DNA of 64,000 bases from positions 15,783,049 through 15,847,048 of the forward strand of contig ML679956.1 of NCBI GenBank assembly GCA_007922225.1, in the 5' to 3' direction. Shown here piece after piece: positions 47,946-59,073 of this stretch (its first letter is position 1; every line of letters starts with the position of its first letter). The position numbers and the translations under genes are program-made. The notes beneath the pieces were generated by a model. It saw only the letters and a list, made by a program, of their open reading frames with translations. It had not been told where the DNA came from and ran no database searches. Origin of the DNA: Emydura subglobosa (lineage: Eukaryota > Chordata > Testudines > Chelidae).

Positions 47946-48804
47946 CTAGAACTTTCACTTAACATCAAGATGATTGAAGTGCTCTATCAGCCTGCCTCAG
48001 GTCTTGCACATGGTTCACCACAAATTATTGCTGAAGGACAGACTTTGGAGACAGTTGAGCATTTCTACTATCTTGGTAGATAACTCTCTCAAGATCAAAA
48101 ATTGACAGTGAGTTTCAGCACAGAATCCAGTGCGCGAGTGCCTCCTTTGGGAAATTGCTTCAATGCATTTTCATGGATCGTGACCTACGAAAGAACATCA
48201 AGATCAGGGTCTATAAGAGAGTTGTCATCCCTACACTCCTTTATGGATGCAAGTCCTGGATAACCTACCGACAACACCTTAAGAGTTTGGAGATGCATCA
48301 CCAACGATGCCTCTGGAACATCATTCGCATCAAGTGGGAAGATCGCCACACTAATACCAGCATCCTTACTGAAGCCAATTTCATCAACATTGACGCAATG
48401 ATCCTTATGCACCAACTACGCTGGGCTGGACAGTGTGTGCGGATCACAGATTTTCACCTCTCAAATAAATTCTCTACTCTCAGCTTGCTTATGGTCAGAG
48501 ATCCTGTGGTGGTCAGCAAAAGATATACTGAAAGCATATCTTGAGAAAACTGATGTGGACATAATAAGCTGGGAGGAGCAAGCCACCAATCGACCTCGAT
48601 GACACCATATCCTCCACCTGGCAGTGGCCTACTTGAGAAAAAGCATCTTGCCCTCAAAGCTGAAAAGAGAAGGAGAAGGAAGGGGGAAAAAAAAGAATTT
48701 TCTACTAACAGGCAGCTGACCCACTAGAAAATGTCTGTATCTATTGTGGGTGGATCCGTGGTTCCACGATTGGACTCGTGAGTCATCTCAGGACTTGTAT
48801 GTAA
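47946..48804 (+). pseudogene. C-terminal domain and zinc finger of the APE-type element
   Basis: The frame 48155-48544 contains 'VVIPTLLYGCKSW' and 'RWAGQCVRI', the conserved domain that follows the fingers/palm in this LINE family. A separate in-frame stretch 48736-48804 reads C-I-Y-C, then 12 residues, His, 3 residues, Cys, Met, stop. This is a C-x2-C-x12-H-x3-C finger placed exactly at the end, as expected for the family. Between them is a Lys-rich, frameshifted stretch (48600-48730). The finger likely contacted RNA or DNA during integration. Confidence 0.78.
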
Positions 48805-48850
48805 ATCTGTGGTCAAGATCATCCTCAAATTGAGGGATTGTCAACAACTT

Positions 48851-49000
48851 GTTGGCAATAATATTGTTTGATTGCCTTCCAGGGCTAATATGACTTCATT
48901 GGGATGATTCAGGCTAGTGAGCTCTATGCCCTATAGTAAGTATTTACAGAGTCAGGCCTTTAGACTGAAAGTTCTCTGGGGCAGAGAATCCATCTTGATC
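48851..49000 (+). repeat. Right copy of the 150-bp direct repeat
   Basis: Partner of 44851-45000. After 49000 the sequence carries on with an L2/MIR-like tail ('ctactgtaagtgccatgtgc', 'actaagtaataaatgct') that is absent after the left copy. This copy is therefore continuous with the original target. Confidence 0.85.
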
Positions 49001-50852
49001 TCTACTGTAAGTGCCATGTGCGTCCTTTCCACTAAGTAATAAATGCTAACAATAAAAATCAGATTTAAGACTCAGAAGTTTCATTTTTAACACCCACCTA
49101 GCACAGAGCGTTATCTCAGGCTAGAGTTTCAGCCTGAACTCTGGTTTTTTTAAATTGCCTTTTATGTGTGAAAATCCAGACAAAAAATAGACAGAAAATT
49201 CTGTGACCAAGTCAGAATTCAAAGAGATATTCGTCTCTGAAATTAACTACTTTTATGTTTTCCACATACGTGTGTCAACTCCTAGCAGTATGTATTATTG
49301 GAACTACCCCTCTCTAACCCCTTCCCCCAATACACATACACACTTTTTCTGCCATACATCATAAAGAAAATAAAATGCACTTCAGAATAAATGCAGAATG
49401 ACCCACCCCAGCTGACACTTTCCAGATATCATACAGTTGTAGAAAATAAATGTCCCATGGCTCTTGATGTAAAACATATGAGAGCCAAACAAAAAACAGA
49501 AAAAGTAAAAAACGAAATTCTTTATTTATTTATTTTTTTTTTTAAAGTATTTTTGTTACATAAGGACCAGTTAAAGTTCCTCTGAATCAAACTACTCTAC
49601 AAGTCTGTGGCCCCACAATAAAACATGTTGATATGTTGCATAAATTAACTTTTATTTTCTGGAAACAGTAAATGGAGAATGTTTTGTCTAACTATATGAA
49701 CCATGAACAATGTAGCATTTTTACAGCATTCCATTTAGGCATAAAAAACCCCTGCATACTATTAATATATCCTGACTAGATTAAAAGTCTTGCAAATGAT
49801 TTTGCCTGAAATGCCCTAGTATGATATTTCCTTGAGGGAAATATCTTCAGACCCAATTAGTTTAATTGACAAGGAAGCCAAGAGAATCGAAAGGAAAGGA
49901 CAGCAATAGAATAACATGAAAGAATGGGTTTCCAGGTTCACTACACAACCCTTGATTCTATTTGCTATTAGTATTTGGAACATACTCCTCCATAAGTGTT
50001 TATATTACTGCCACTTCATGGATACATTAAAACTCTGAGTCATCCGAGATGATGTAGTAAATCTTAATAGGTTTACAATATGCCATTAGCAATGTAGCCA
50101 CGTTTGGCATTTTCTTCTTTGAAGGAATCACTCTCATCACTTTCTATCCCAAAAATCACCAGTACACATTTGAGCAATTTTAGCACTTATGTACACAACA
50201 GATTTGTTTTTCCCCACTCCAGGGAGGCAACAAATAGAACAATTTAACCTATTTAGTGCCTTAAATCTGTTAAATTCTCTCCCTCCTCCTCCATGTCCCC
50301 GAGAAATAAATTGATCTTAGATTCCATTCCAACCAGTGATATTTTAGGGCCCCTAATCGGGAGTGGAGGGGTAGGAGGAGGGGGGAGGGGAGACTTGTTG
50401 CAACCTTGGGAATCATGTGGAATCCACATAATTTACTATTTCCTGTGTTTCATCAAGTTTCCTTCTTCCCAAGAGTAATTGGTCACCACTTACTTATATA
50501 TCACAAAACAGCTTAACTCGAAAGGTCAAAAAAGGCTGATATTTGTGTACGAAATTTGTATAATTTTTTAATATGGAAAGAAAAATTAGCATGTTTTATG
50601 CAGGCATTTATTCTGTCAGAAAACACACGGGTTACCATAGCAAATGCGGTCTCATATAATGGAGCTGGGATACAGAACCTTTAATGAGGAAACACATTAA
50701 CAAACCCACTTAGATTAAGTAAGGACTACAGAATCGAGACTCAAATAAAAGAACTGCAAGACTGGGCCTGTGTGATACAGTATCTCAGATTAAAATTTGT
50801 ACTTTGAGCACAACACAAGAAAAGAGTTTGATACAAACAGTCACGCACATCA
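49001..50852. other. Non-coding DNA; begins with an L2/MIR-like tail
   Basis: 49001-49050 completes the tail described above. There is a poly-T tract at 49533-49544 and a G-rich patch at 50360-50390. No exon is supported. Confidence 0.45.
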
Positions 50853-50965
50853 GGTCCTGATCCTGCAAATAAACACACAAGTGCGAGTAGTCCCGATTGA
50901 AGTCAGTGAAGAATATTTAGTACGTAAGGTGAAGCACAAGTTTAAATGTTTGCAGAACTGGATCT
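50853..50965. repeat. Palindromic MITE ('ggtcctgatcctgcaaat')
   Basis: The left arm pairs with 'gtttgcagaactggatct' at 50948-50965. The inner part carries the 'gtagtcccgattgaagtcag' phrase common to this group. No coding. Confidence 0.65.
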
Positions 50966-52690
50966 ATACTGAAATTTGCCATTTATATTTTCATCACGTT
51001 TAAAACATTTTCACTACAATATGAGAAAGGGAGGGGGGGTTGATACAATTATTAGGTCAGTATTCAAGGGAACAAAAGTAGAAGCTAATCTTCAGTTTCT
51101 GAAATCCAAGCAATACTGCTATTCTAAAATTAAACATTTACTAAACATTTATTTGCTTGGAAGTTGTTACATATAAACACTAGAGGACTAGGGAAATTGT
51201 ATGTGCTCCCCAGTTTTGATTTTCTCCCTACACATTCACAGTCCTATAAACTCTGCCTACACACAAGCGTGAACCCACAAAAAATAAATGTTTGCCTATG
51301 TTAAACATACAAACTCCAAAATCCAGCTTGCATGAACAATTAACATAACCTGACTGCATAACAGAGTTTTCAGCAATTAAATTCTAAGATATAAATCTCT
51401 GATCAAAAGGAAAATTTTATACACACACACACACAAGCATGCACTATAGTTATATTAGGAGAGTGATATGCAGATATGCATTCATTAAGAATTAGAATAT
51501 GTAACCCAGTTCTTATTTTAGGATACAATTAACACATTTCAAGCAGATCTAATTATTACAAGAAGATAATAAAATAAGCTAACAGAAATTAATCTGATAC
51601 TTATAGAACTACTATATTTTCTTCTATCCCCTCCTAGGCAGTCCTCAGATTTCCTTATGGTAAGCAAAGGAATTCCAAACATTCTTAGTGGAACTCCTTG
51701 TATGGTATTTTGCCTAAGGCATGAACTGAAATTCCCAGCATGGTAAAAGAAAATAAAAAAGATACTTTTTTTTGTTTTTTAACTTTTTTCAGTTAAGTAT
51801 AACAATTATTAAGCAAGATTTGGTCAACGGCATTTCAGATGTAAGGAAAATACATGTAATTAAATGCAAAAACCATTTATGATCCTAATTATCATTTTAA
51901 AATTCAAGTTTCCTTGCAACATGATGGCACATACAGAAATGTCTAAGATTTAAACAAGAAATGGCACCTAATCAATTCTGTTCATTTGTTTACATTTCAC
52001 TTTTTTTTTTTTTTTTTTTAAATTGTAGGAAATAATTTGCGTCTGGATAAACAATGTGCCTATTCCACCACCTTCCCCATCCCCCATCCCAAAATACTCC
52101 CTCAATCTCTCCTTTTCACATTTCTATATGACTAGCTAACACTGGTCAAATGCCTGGTCAAAATTACAGCCATTTTTTTCAAATTAGTTCAAAGCATTTC
52201 TTCTTCTCCAAATTAATCATTTTAATTATGCTGTCAACAGCTGAATCAGGGTTCAAATCAAATCTGTTTCTTTAATGGGATCTTGTTACCATACATTTTT
52301 ATCCATATACTTTCAACAATAGTAGTATTACCACATTAGGATTTCAATGCAGGCAGTCTTAGTACGGACAGTCAATAAGCATCATTTTAAATGATTTAAA
52401 TAGCATGCTTTGAATTTTTATAAGCAGATGGACAAAAGTCTCCTGGAAATCTTGTCCTACAGAGAAAAGCATTTTTACGTCTTTCAGTGGAAGTCTTGTA
52501 AAAGTAATGGGGGGAAGTGGGCTTAAAGAGAAGTATGGCAAAGAAAGAGCATGAGAGAAAGAGAGAACACGCTTACAGTGAGAATATGTTTCTTCCTTCC
52601 TTCCTTCCTTCATGATATGAAAAATGTGCCTTCCTGTTTCCGTGTTTGCCTTAGTGAAGCAGTTCTAAATTGGTAGAATTTCAATGTGAC
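50966..52690. other. Non-coding DNA with simple tracts
   Basis: A short (AC)n at about 51419-51436, a poly-T tract at about 52002-52019 and a (CTTC)n run at about 52590-52611. Nothing else is recognised. Confidence 0.5.
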
Positions 52691-52750
52691 AAAAGTAGAT
52701 AATAAGGTCATGATTTTGCTCTACTTTTCATCCACCTTTGATGTTTTTTT
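52691..52750. repeat. Copy 1 of a highly similar 44-60 bp repeat
   Basis: 52691-52734 matches 55217-55260 with a single mismatch. Similarity fades over the next 16 bases. Confidence 0.9.
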
Positions 52751-52989
52751 TCACCCTCACAAAGAAGCCTGTAGACAAGGCTGCCAGGTAAAACTCACAG
52801 AACAAAAGAATGCAAATTGCCACCTATTACCTCTCAACTGCATTTCAAATAGTAAAAAGAAGTCTAGATAAATGATAAGATTCCAGTCAATAGATCATTT
52901 CTGCTATAACTAACCACATGGTCTTGAAGGGAAATACACTGCAGTTAATAACGTTTACTCCTAAAAAATGTATTATTGTGTAAACAATA

Positions 52990-53950
52990 GGGAGGTCTCA
53001 AGTGGGGTTCCACAAGGATCTGTTCTGGGTCTGATATTTTTAACATCTTTATTAATTACCTGGATGTAGGAATAGAGAACATACTGCTCAAATTTGCAGA
53101 TGACACAAAGCTAGTGGGTTGTCAACCAGCACTTTGGAGGATAGATCTAAAATTCAGAGGTATCTTGACAAATTGGAGAACTGGGCTATAGACAAAAAAT
53201 GAAACTCCACAAAGACAAATGTAGGGTGCTACACTTAGGGAAGAAAAACACAAATGCAGAATGGGGGAAAACTGGCTTAGCAGAAGCACAGCTGAGAAGG
53301 ATCTGGGAGTTGTGGTGAATCACAACCTCAACGTGAGTCAGCAATGTGATGCTGTGCCGAAAAAAAAAAAAAGAGCAATTTTAGGTTGCATTAACAGAGG
53401 CATAGCATGCAAATCACAGACGGTGATAGTACTGCTCTACTGGTTAGGCCTCAGATGGAGTACTGTGTCCAATTTTGGTCGCCAACATACAGAAAGTATC
53501 TAGAGATACTGGAAAGGATCCAGAGGTGAGGGACAATGATGATCAAAGGGATAGAATGCAAACCATATAAACAAAGGCTGAAGGAACTGGGTTTGTTTAG
53601 TTTGTAAAAGAGGAGATTAAGGGGGGGACATGATAGCGGTCTTCAAATACTTGAAAGGCTGCCATAAAAAAGATGGAGAAAAGTTGTTCTCTCTTGCCAC
53701 AGAGGAAAGGACAAGAGGCAATGGGTTCAAACTACAGCAGAGCAGATTTAGATTAAATCTCAGGAAAAACTTCCTAAGTGTAAGAACAGTAAGATAATGG
53801 AACACACTGCCTACGGAAGTCATGGCAGCTCCTTTACTGGAGGTTTTCGAAAGGAGGCTGGCTTGGACGGTTTAGACACAACAAATCCTGAATTTTGACA
53901 GGGGGTTAGACTAGATGACCCTTGTGGTCTCTTCTAACCCTATGATTCCA
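52990..53950 (+). mobile_element. CR1 LINE 3' portion, about 960 bp
   Basis: The element starts in the reverse transcriptase at 'tctcaagtggggttccacaa' (motif B, S-G-V-P-Q-G). Motif C 'KFADDTKL' is intact at 53090-53113. It continues through 'EKDLGVVVNHNLNVSQQCDA' and 'KKKKRAILGCINRGI' (53261-53503) to the C-terminal tail and the 3' end at 'tctaaccctatgattcca'. Several stops and frameshifts make it a remnant. A short A-rich slippage at about 53360-53372 breaks the frame. Same 3' subfamily as 39.2 kb. Confidence 0.92.
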
Positions 53951-54621
53951 TATAATATGACACCTAGATTATTTTTTTTAGTTAAAGAAATTTTCCAAAA
54001 ATGTAACATTTTCTTAGACTTGCAACTCCCCCTGACACAAAAGCTTACAAAAATCCCGGCTATCGTGAGCATCTCCCTATGCAACGAAACACAAAGGCAA
54101 AGATTTTAAAAAATGAGTGCCTAAAGCTAAAATCCTAAATCTGCTCTGCAGGTAGAATTTTCACAAACACTCAGCGTTGGCCTAACTCTGCACTTCCGAA
54201 AATCCCACCTTTAGGCAATTATATACACATCCTAATTTTCAAAACTGCTGAGCGCTCAGCAGTTCCTATTGACACCACTGAGAACTTTTAACTTCATTGA
54301 GCTTTCATTTCAAGGTACAAATGTTGGAGTTGAGGTAAATGCCCTTCAGTACCTAGTACATCAATCTGTCTCTGTCTCTCTTTGTGTGGTGAGAATGAAA
54401 CAGTACAATCCAGAACTGAAATGAGCAGGGACAACTCCCCTGAAAGTATGCAGTGGGCATAAATAGCCAAGTGTACACTGTTCAAACTATCACATTGTGT
54501 GTAAGTGGTAAAACAGTATATCTTGTACATGTTCCACTTTCAATGGATGACAAAACAAGTGTAACTGGCATTCGAAGAGTGTGTGTCCTCTAAAAGATAT
54601 ACTCTGTGAATTATTTTGTGG
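53951..54621. other. Non-coding DNA containing a palindromic-MITE-like segment
   Basis: 54155-54292 carries the phrases 'actcagcgttggcctaactc' and 'gctgagcgctcagcagttcc', inverted relatives of one another and related to 11.86 kb. The rest is unassigned. Confidence 0.45.
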
Positions 54622-55115
54622 AAGTTCCATGACCTGTGTCATACACGGGGTCAGACTAGATCACGGGTGTCAAACATATGACCCGTGGGCTGCATCTGGC
54701 CCGCGAACCTTTTTGATCCGGCCCACGTTCGGGCAGTTTAAGTAAGTTGTGCTGCCACTGAAAGTTTCTCTGCATTGCCACTTTAAGAGATTTCTGGGTT
54801 GAGGGCATTGCCACTTTAAGAGAGTCTTAAAGCGGCAATACCTTCCTCCACAGAACCGTGCCACCGAAAAGTGGAAGACGCCCTTACTTTTTCGGCGGCC
54901 GGTATCACTCCTAGAAATCCCTTAAAGCGGCAATGAAGTCAGCGGGCTCCACTGCAAAATCGCGCCTCCGGAAAGGGCTGATGGGCCGAATTTCTCGGCG
55001 GAGAGCATTGCATGGCCCCTTTGAAGTACAGGTTCTGTGAATTTGGCCCGTCACCATCAATTAGTTTGATCACAGATGATCACAATGGTCCCTTTTGGCC
55101 TCAGAATCTATGAAT
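54622..55115 (+). mobile_element. CR1 3' tail split by another element
   Basis: 'gggtcagactaga' (to 54662) and 'gatgatcacaatggtccctt' (from about 55076) through 'gcctcagaatctatgaat' are adjacent phrases of a CR1 3' end. They are separated here by about 400 bp of unrelated sequence. Reading across the break restores the expected order. Confidence 0.8.
54663..55067. mobile_element. hAT-like non-autonomous element inserted in CR1
   Basis: It begins 'cacgggtgtcaaacatatga' and ends near 'attagtttgatca', a decayed inverse of the same end. A 'ggcccg' motif is just inside both ends. It is GC-richer than its surroundings and contains an internal direct repeat of 'cattgccactttaagaga' (about 54775-54792 and 54808-54825). 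It encodes no protein. The target duplication cannot be resolved because flank and end are both rich in 'gatca'. Confidence 0.55.
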
Positions 55116-55532
55116 CCATGTCTACACTGCAAGCCTGGGTCTGTGGGACCTGGCCTTGTTACTGTGTTTCCAAGTCCATGCTTGAGTGTCCAAACTGCAT
55201 CATAAACCTGGATTTAAAAAGTAAATAATAAGGTCATGATTTTGCTCTACTTTTCATCCATGCTTGATGTTTGTGTCAGCCACGCTAATGCTGCACTATG
55301 CAGATCTTCTGACTCAGGTCAGCGACTGGACCAGCATCCACACTGCAAGATGACAGAGCTGGAAACGGAGTCTCAACAGGACTCAAGCTCTGATACACAC
55401 ACTCTGCAGGGTCCTAAGACCCAGGTCCTGAGCGCTTGCTAACCCAAGTAAGACTATATGTGTGTGGATGAAGGAGGGCTTGGGCTTAATCCTGAGTCAG
55501 AGCCCACATTTAGCATGCAGTGGAAACATAAC
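55116..55532. repeat. Palindromic MITE with 'gtctacactgc' ends
   Basis: The left end 'ccatgtctacactgcaagc' is inverted at the right end (55512-55532, 'gcatgcagtggaaacataac'). Inner phrases 'gggtctgtgggacctgg' and 'cctaagacccaggtcctg' also pair. No coding. The 60-bp repeat at 55217 lies inside it. Confidence 0.65.
55217..55276. repeat. Copy 2 of the 44-60 bp repeat
   Basis: See 52691-52750. Here the repeat is embedded inside a palindromic MITE. Confidence 0.9.
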
Positions 55533-58500
55533 CTGATGGAGCAAAAGGGAGTGGAACAGGAAAAATAACTAAGAGGAAAATATACGAAAGCAAATTTTAT
55601 CATTATCAGTTAAGAATGTTACTAATTATGGTTGCCACATCAGGGCTACTTTACCACTGACACCCATTTTATGACCTAATGAGATTCATATTATTCCCGC
55701 TGGAATCAGTCGGAATTATTCAATTTCCTTCTATGGGGGCCATATTGAACCTCAGCCACCACTACTTACATCAATACAGACTTTAGCCCTTGGCATATCT
55801 AACTGAATCAACTCACCAATTATCAACTCACTATTATCTTCTCAGGTGAGCGTTCTCGATGTGTTATATTTACTTACCAATACTTGGAAGCCTTTTACTT
55901 TGAGGGGAAGGGAGAGCTCGGAGGGGAAGAAGAATTGTCCTGCCATATCTCCTGTTGCCTCTCGTGGAACTGAACGAGTGTACTCAAGAGCAGCTTTCAT
56001 TTTTGGAAGCATGGCTCTGGTCTGGAGCTTGCACTTCCACTTGATGTATGGTGTTGGGCATATATATTGCCTGGCCATGCCCCCTTTTTATGGTATAGCA
56101 CCTGTACCCACAGGCACTTCCTTATGCTCAAGTAAGCCAAGCACCAACTTTCTGACTAGCCCTATATTAGGATCACCATATGCCCTTTCTAAGGATGAAC
56201 TAACTCACACCATGAAAGCATAATCCACCCCATATAAAACTGTTCTCCTACTAAACAGCAAGCAATTTTGGTATGCAAACCAGGAGGCAGTTCTATCTGT
56301 CACTGAATTCTGATTTATTTAACCATAATACCTGGAGCTTTCCAGTGGCTGTATTTGAAATCAGTCTGCACCTGAATGAGACTACAGCGGATAGCTCAAA
56401 TGAAGAAAGCAATTATATATGAAGTCTGACTCTAGGGATTTCTGCAACTTTTATGCAGATCCATAGGGTTTATTCTATTCATAGAGTAGCCAATGAGAAT
56501 GATGTTCAGGGCTGGATTTTAATTTCTGAGAATATCCCACAGGTGCACATTTTATAACTCACTGAATATATTTAGCAGTTCATGAGAACATCAGTATCAT
56601 CACCCAGCTAATCATGGAGTCAAGGCAACCCATCCAAAGTAACACGCAGACATGAGGTGTCTGTCTGCCACAACTCTGAGGCACAGTGGGACATATTTTC
56701 CACATCAGCACATAAACGTAATCAGTGAAATACCTAATGAATTAGTAAGATTTATTCTTAAAGCCCTGCTATTAAAGAAAAATATTTTATTATGATGCTA
56801 TGTTACCTTTCAATTTGCTTTATATGAAGTTATAAAGGTAAAGTTTTAATTTCAATTCCTTCATCAAAATGGACCAAGTATTATTTCAGCACTATGTGCA
56901 GTACATCAACTGCAGGGAATTTATTTATTATTGAAATTCACAATAATGGCTATAAAGGATGTTAAGGAGTGAAGCTGTGCCTAGCAATTACTTAAGAAAT
57001 GTGAATAAAACATCTACATCTGTAAATATAACTTTAAAAAATGCTGGCACAGTGTGTAAGCAAAATGTTCAAGGCTTTTTTTTTTTTTTTTTTTTCTCCT
57101 TCCAGAGAAGCATTCCTTTGCTTCAAAGTTAATAAATATAAATGCAATGGGCTAGATTCACCCTGGTGTAAATCAGTGTGCTTTAATTGATGTCAAAGCC
57201 TATTTAAACCATCTAAGGGTCTGTCCCAATGAACACAATACGTGTTTGATACATGCCGCAAAACAGTTTTTTTTACTCCCTGTTCTCAACAGCTTCGTTC
57301 TTACATACAGCACTAACTCCAGGAATAATCTCCATGCCCTTTTTATTTCCATTTCTGCCTCCTTCTCCTGCAAAGTCTTAGAATGGTTTCCATTCCCCAC
57401 TGCTGCTTCCCCCCTTGTCATTACTGGGACTGGCTCCCCCTTTCCCTGTGGCTGGCCTCCCCTACAAACTCTGGGCCTGACCTCCACTTTGCATTGTACC
57501 AGAAAGAGGCTTCACTTTATTTTCATCGGAACAAAATAAAAATAATATTTGATATGAATAATGGGAAAACTGCTTTGCTATTTTCCAGTTCAACATTTTA
57601 TGTCTGAAAACCACCGATTACAGCTTTTTGCTTTCTGAACTTTGTTTTTTTTGGATGGACTGTATGATTCTGAGAACTGGTGGAAGAACACCAATAAAAC
57701 ATAGCGTACAAATGGGGATGCTGAGAGCATCACAAAGGTGACCAAAACGGATTGAAAAAGGCAATTAAATGTATGCATCATTAAAGTTTGTTCAGTACAA
57801 AATGGTTTTAATAAAGCAGGTGCTTTTTTAAAAAAAATGTATATTTATGCCTTTGATGATTATATGAATTATATCATTGTAAATCCCAATATATTACCTC
57901 TTTGTTTCACAGACATCTACTTAAGGGAGAGCTAAAATACTTGGCATTTTCCACAATGCAGAACTCAGTTTAGAAGTTATTTCCAACTTCAATTTGGATG
58001 TTGGCAAGGTAGTATAAGACAATGAACCATGTGCAGATGTTCCCTCCCTTCATTCTGGAGACCCCTGATATTCAAGGTTAAGTCAATAAATTCAAACACC
58101 ATACTTTCAACCAGACCAATGGAAAACAAGCCATTTTCATCAGAACACACATTTCTGAGACTTCGTCTCAATCAGGGAGTGCCCTATCCTTACTGTTCAA
58201 ATAAAAGACTCAAGTTACCATGTACTAGTACCTGTAAGTAAGTGGCATTATAACTAGTTATTGTGTCTGAAAATCAAATACAGATAAACACCTCTTCATA
58301 CAAAACCTTCAAAGGTAGAACTCAGCCAAACACATGATTTTCTTATATAAATCAGTGTTTATGTAGATCCACCCTGTGGACTATGATCACATTTCTCTTT
58401 AAATTCAAATGCATATCATGGTTAATCAGAGTTAGCATGATTCACTATCAATAGAGAAACTTTAGTCTCCTTTCTTGCGCTCCTAACACTACTACGAAAC

Positions 58501-59073
58501 TCTAAGGAGAAGGAATACTGATAATTCATTAGGTACGCTTCACCTGTTCCTAAAACCTACCTTTCCTCTCATTTGAAAATACCATTGGTCAGTTTCTGAT
58601 TGTCCTAAAAAAGATTTATTTTCCCTCCAGTAAATTCAGTGCTAACGAAAGGTGCTGAATTCACAACCTATGAGACTTAAATCTTCTGTTTATTTATTGG
58701 CTTCACAGCCTAAGAGACCAAAAGGCTCTATTTATGTACAGAACAGGTGCAACCAAGATACCACTTCCTCCATGATCAGCACCGTGCCTCAGTCCTGACT
58801 AGATTTTCTCCTTGGCCTTTCTAATGAGACTGCCAGCAAAAGTGTGAAATGTGATGAAACAAGTTGAAAATATAAATAAAAGATTTGTCGAAAATCATTT
58901 CCCTCAAATCAGGCTGTGGACCATTTCATACAATTCTTGCAGATTCCACACATTTTTGCCCCAGTTTATTGGCTGCATTGTACGATCACAGAAATAGAAA
59001 TTGATAAAAACCTTTTAGGCTATATACCCAACCCCACCAGTGAAGAAGTTCCCATACTTCCTAGAGATAAAAC
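55533..59073. other. Mostly non-coding DNA
   Basis: It includes a candidate exon-like frame at 55877-56078 on the minus strand, a poly-T tract at about 57077-57096 and a possible MITE fragment near 57.15 kb ('ctagattcaccctggtgtaa'). Otherwise nothing is recognised. Confidence 0.4.
55877..56078 (-). other. Exon-like open frame, unidentified
   Basis: On the minus strand an ATG in a good initiation context (complement of 56076-56078, G at -3 and +4) opens a 78-codon frame. A consensus splice donor (GTAAGT) begins at about 55876 after 67 codons. The peptide before the donor starts 'MARQYICPTPYIKWK' and is mixed-charge with a hydrophobic end. I recognise no domain. It may be a first coding exon, a repeat fragment or chance. 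Confidence 0.2.

Larger units (their letters stand above)
45001..48848 (+). mobile_element. APE-type non-LTR retrotransposon, nearly full length, decayed
   Basis: Order: a 5' untranslated region of about 670 bp (45001-45670), apurinic-like endonuclease (45674-46350), linker, reverse transcriptase (about 47050-47945), C-terminal domain and a terminal Cys-His zinc finger (48736-48804), then a short 3' tail. The proteins match a widespread family of endonuclease plus reverse-transcriptase LINEs, recognisable from 'NVRTLMDN', 'GDFNAR', 'YADD' and a C-terminal C-x2-C...H...C finger. I place it in the RTE/Jockey supergroup but cannot fix the clade. It is distinct from CR1 and from BovB as I recall them. 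Stops and frame changes occur throughout. The 5' end appears present, unusual beside the truncated CR1 copies. Confidence 0.82.
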
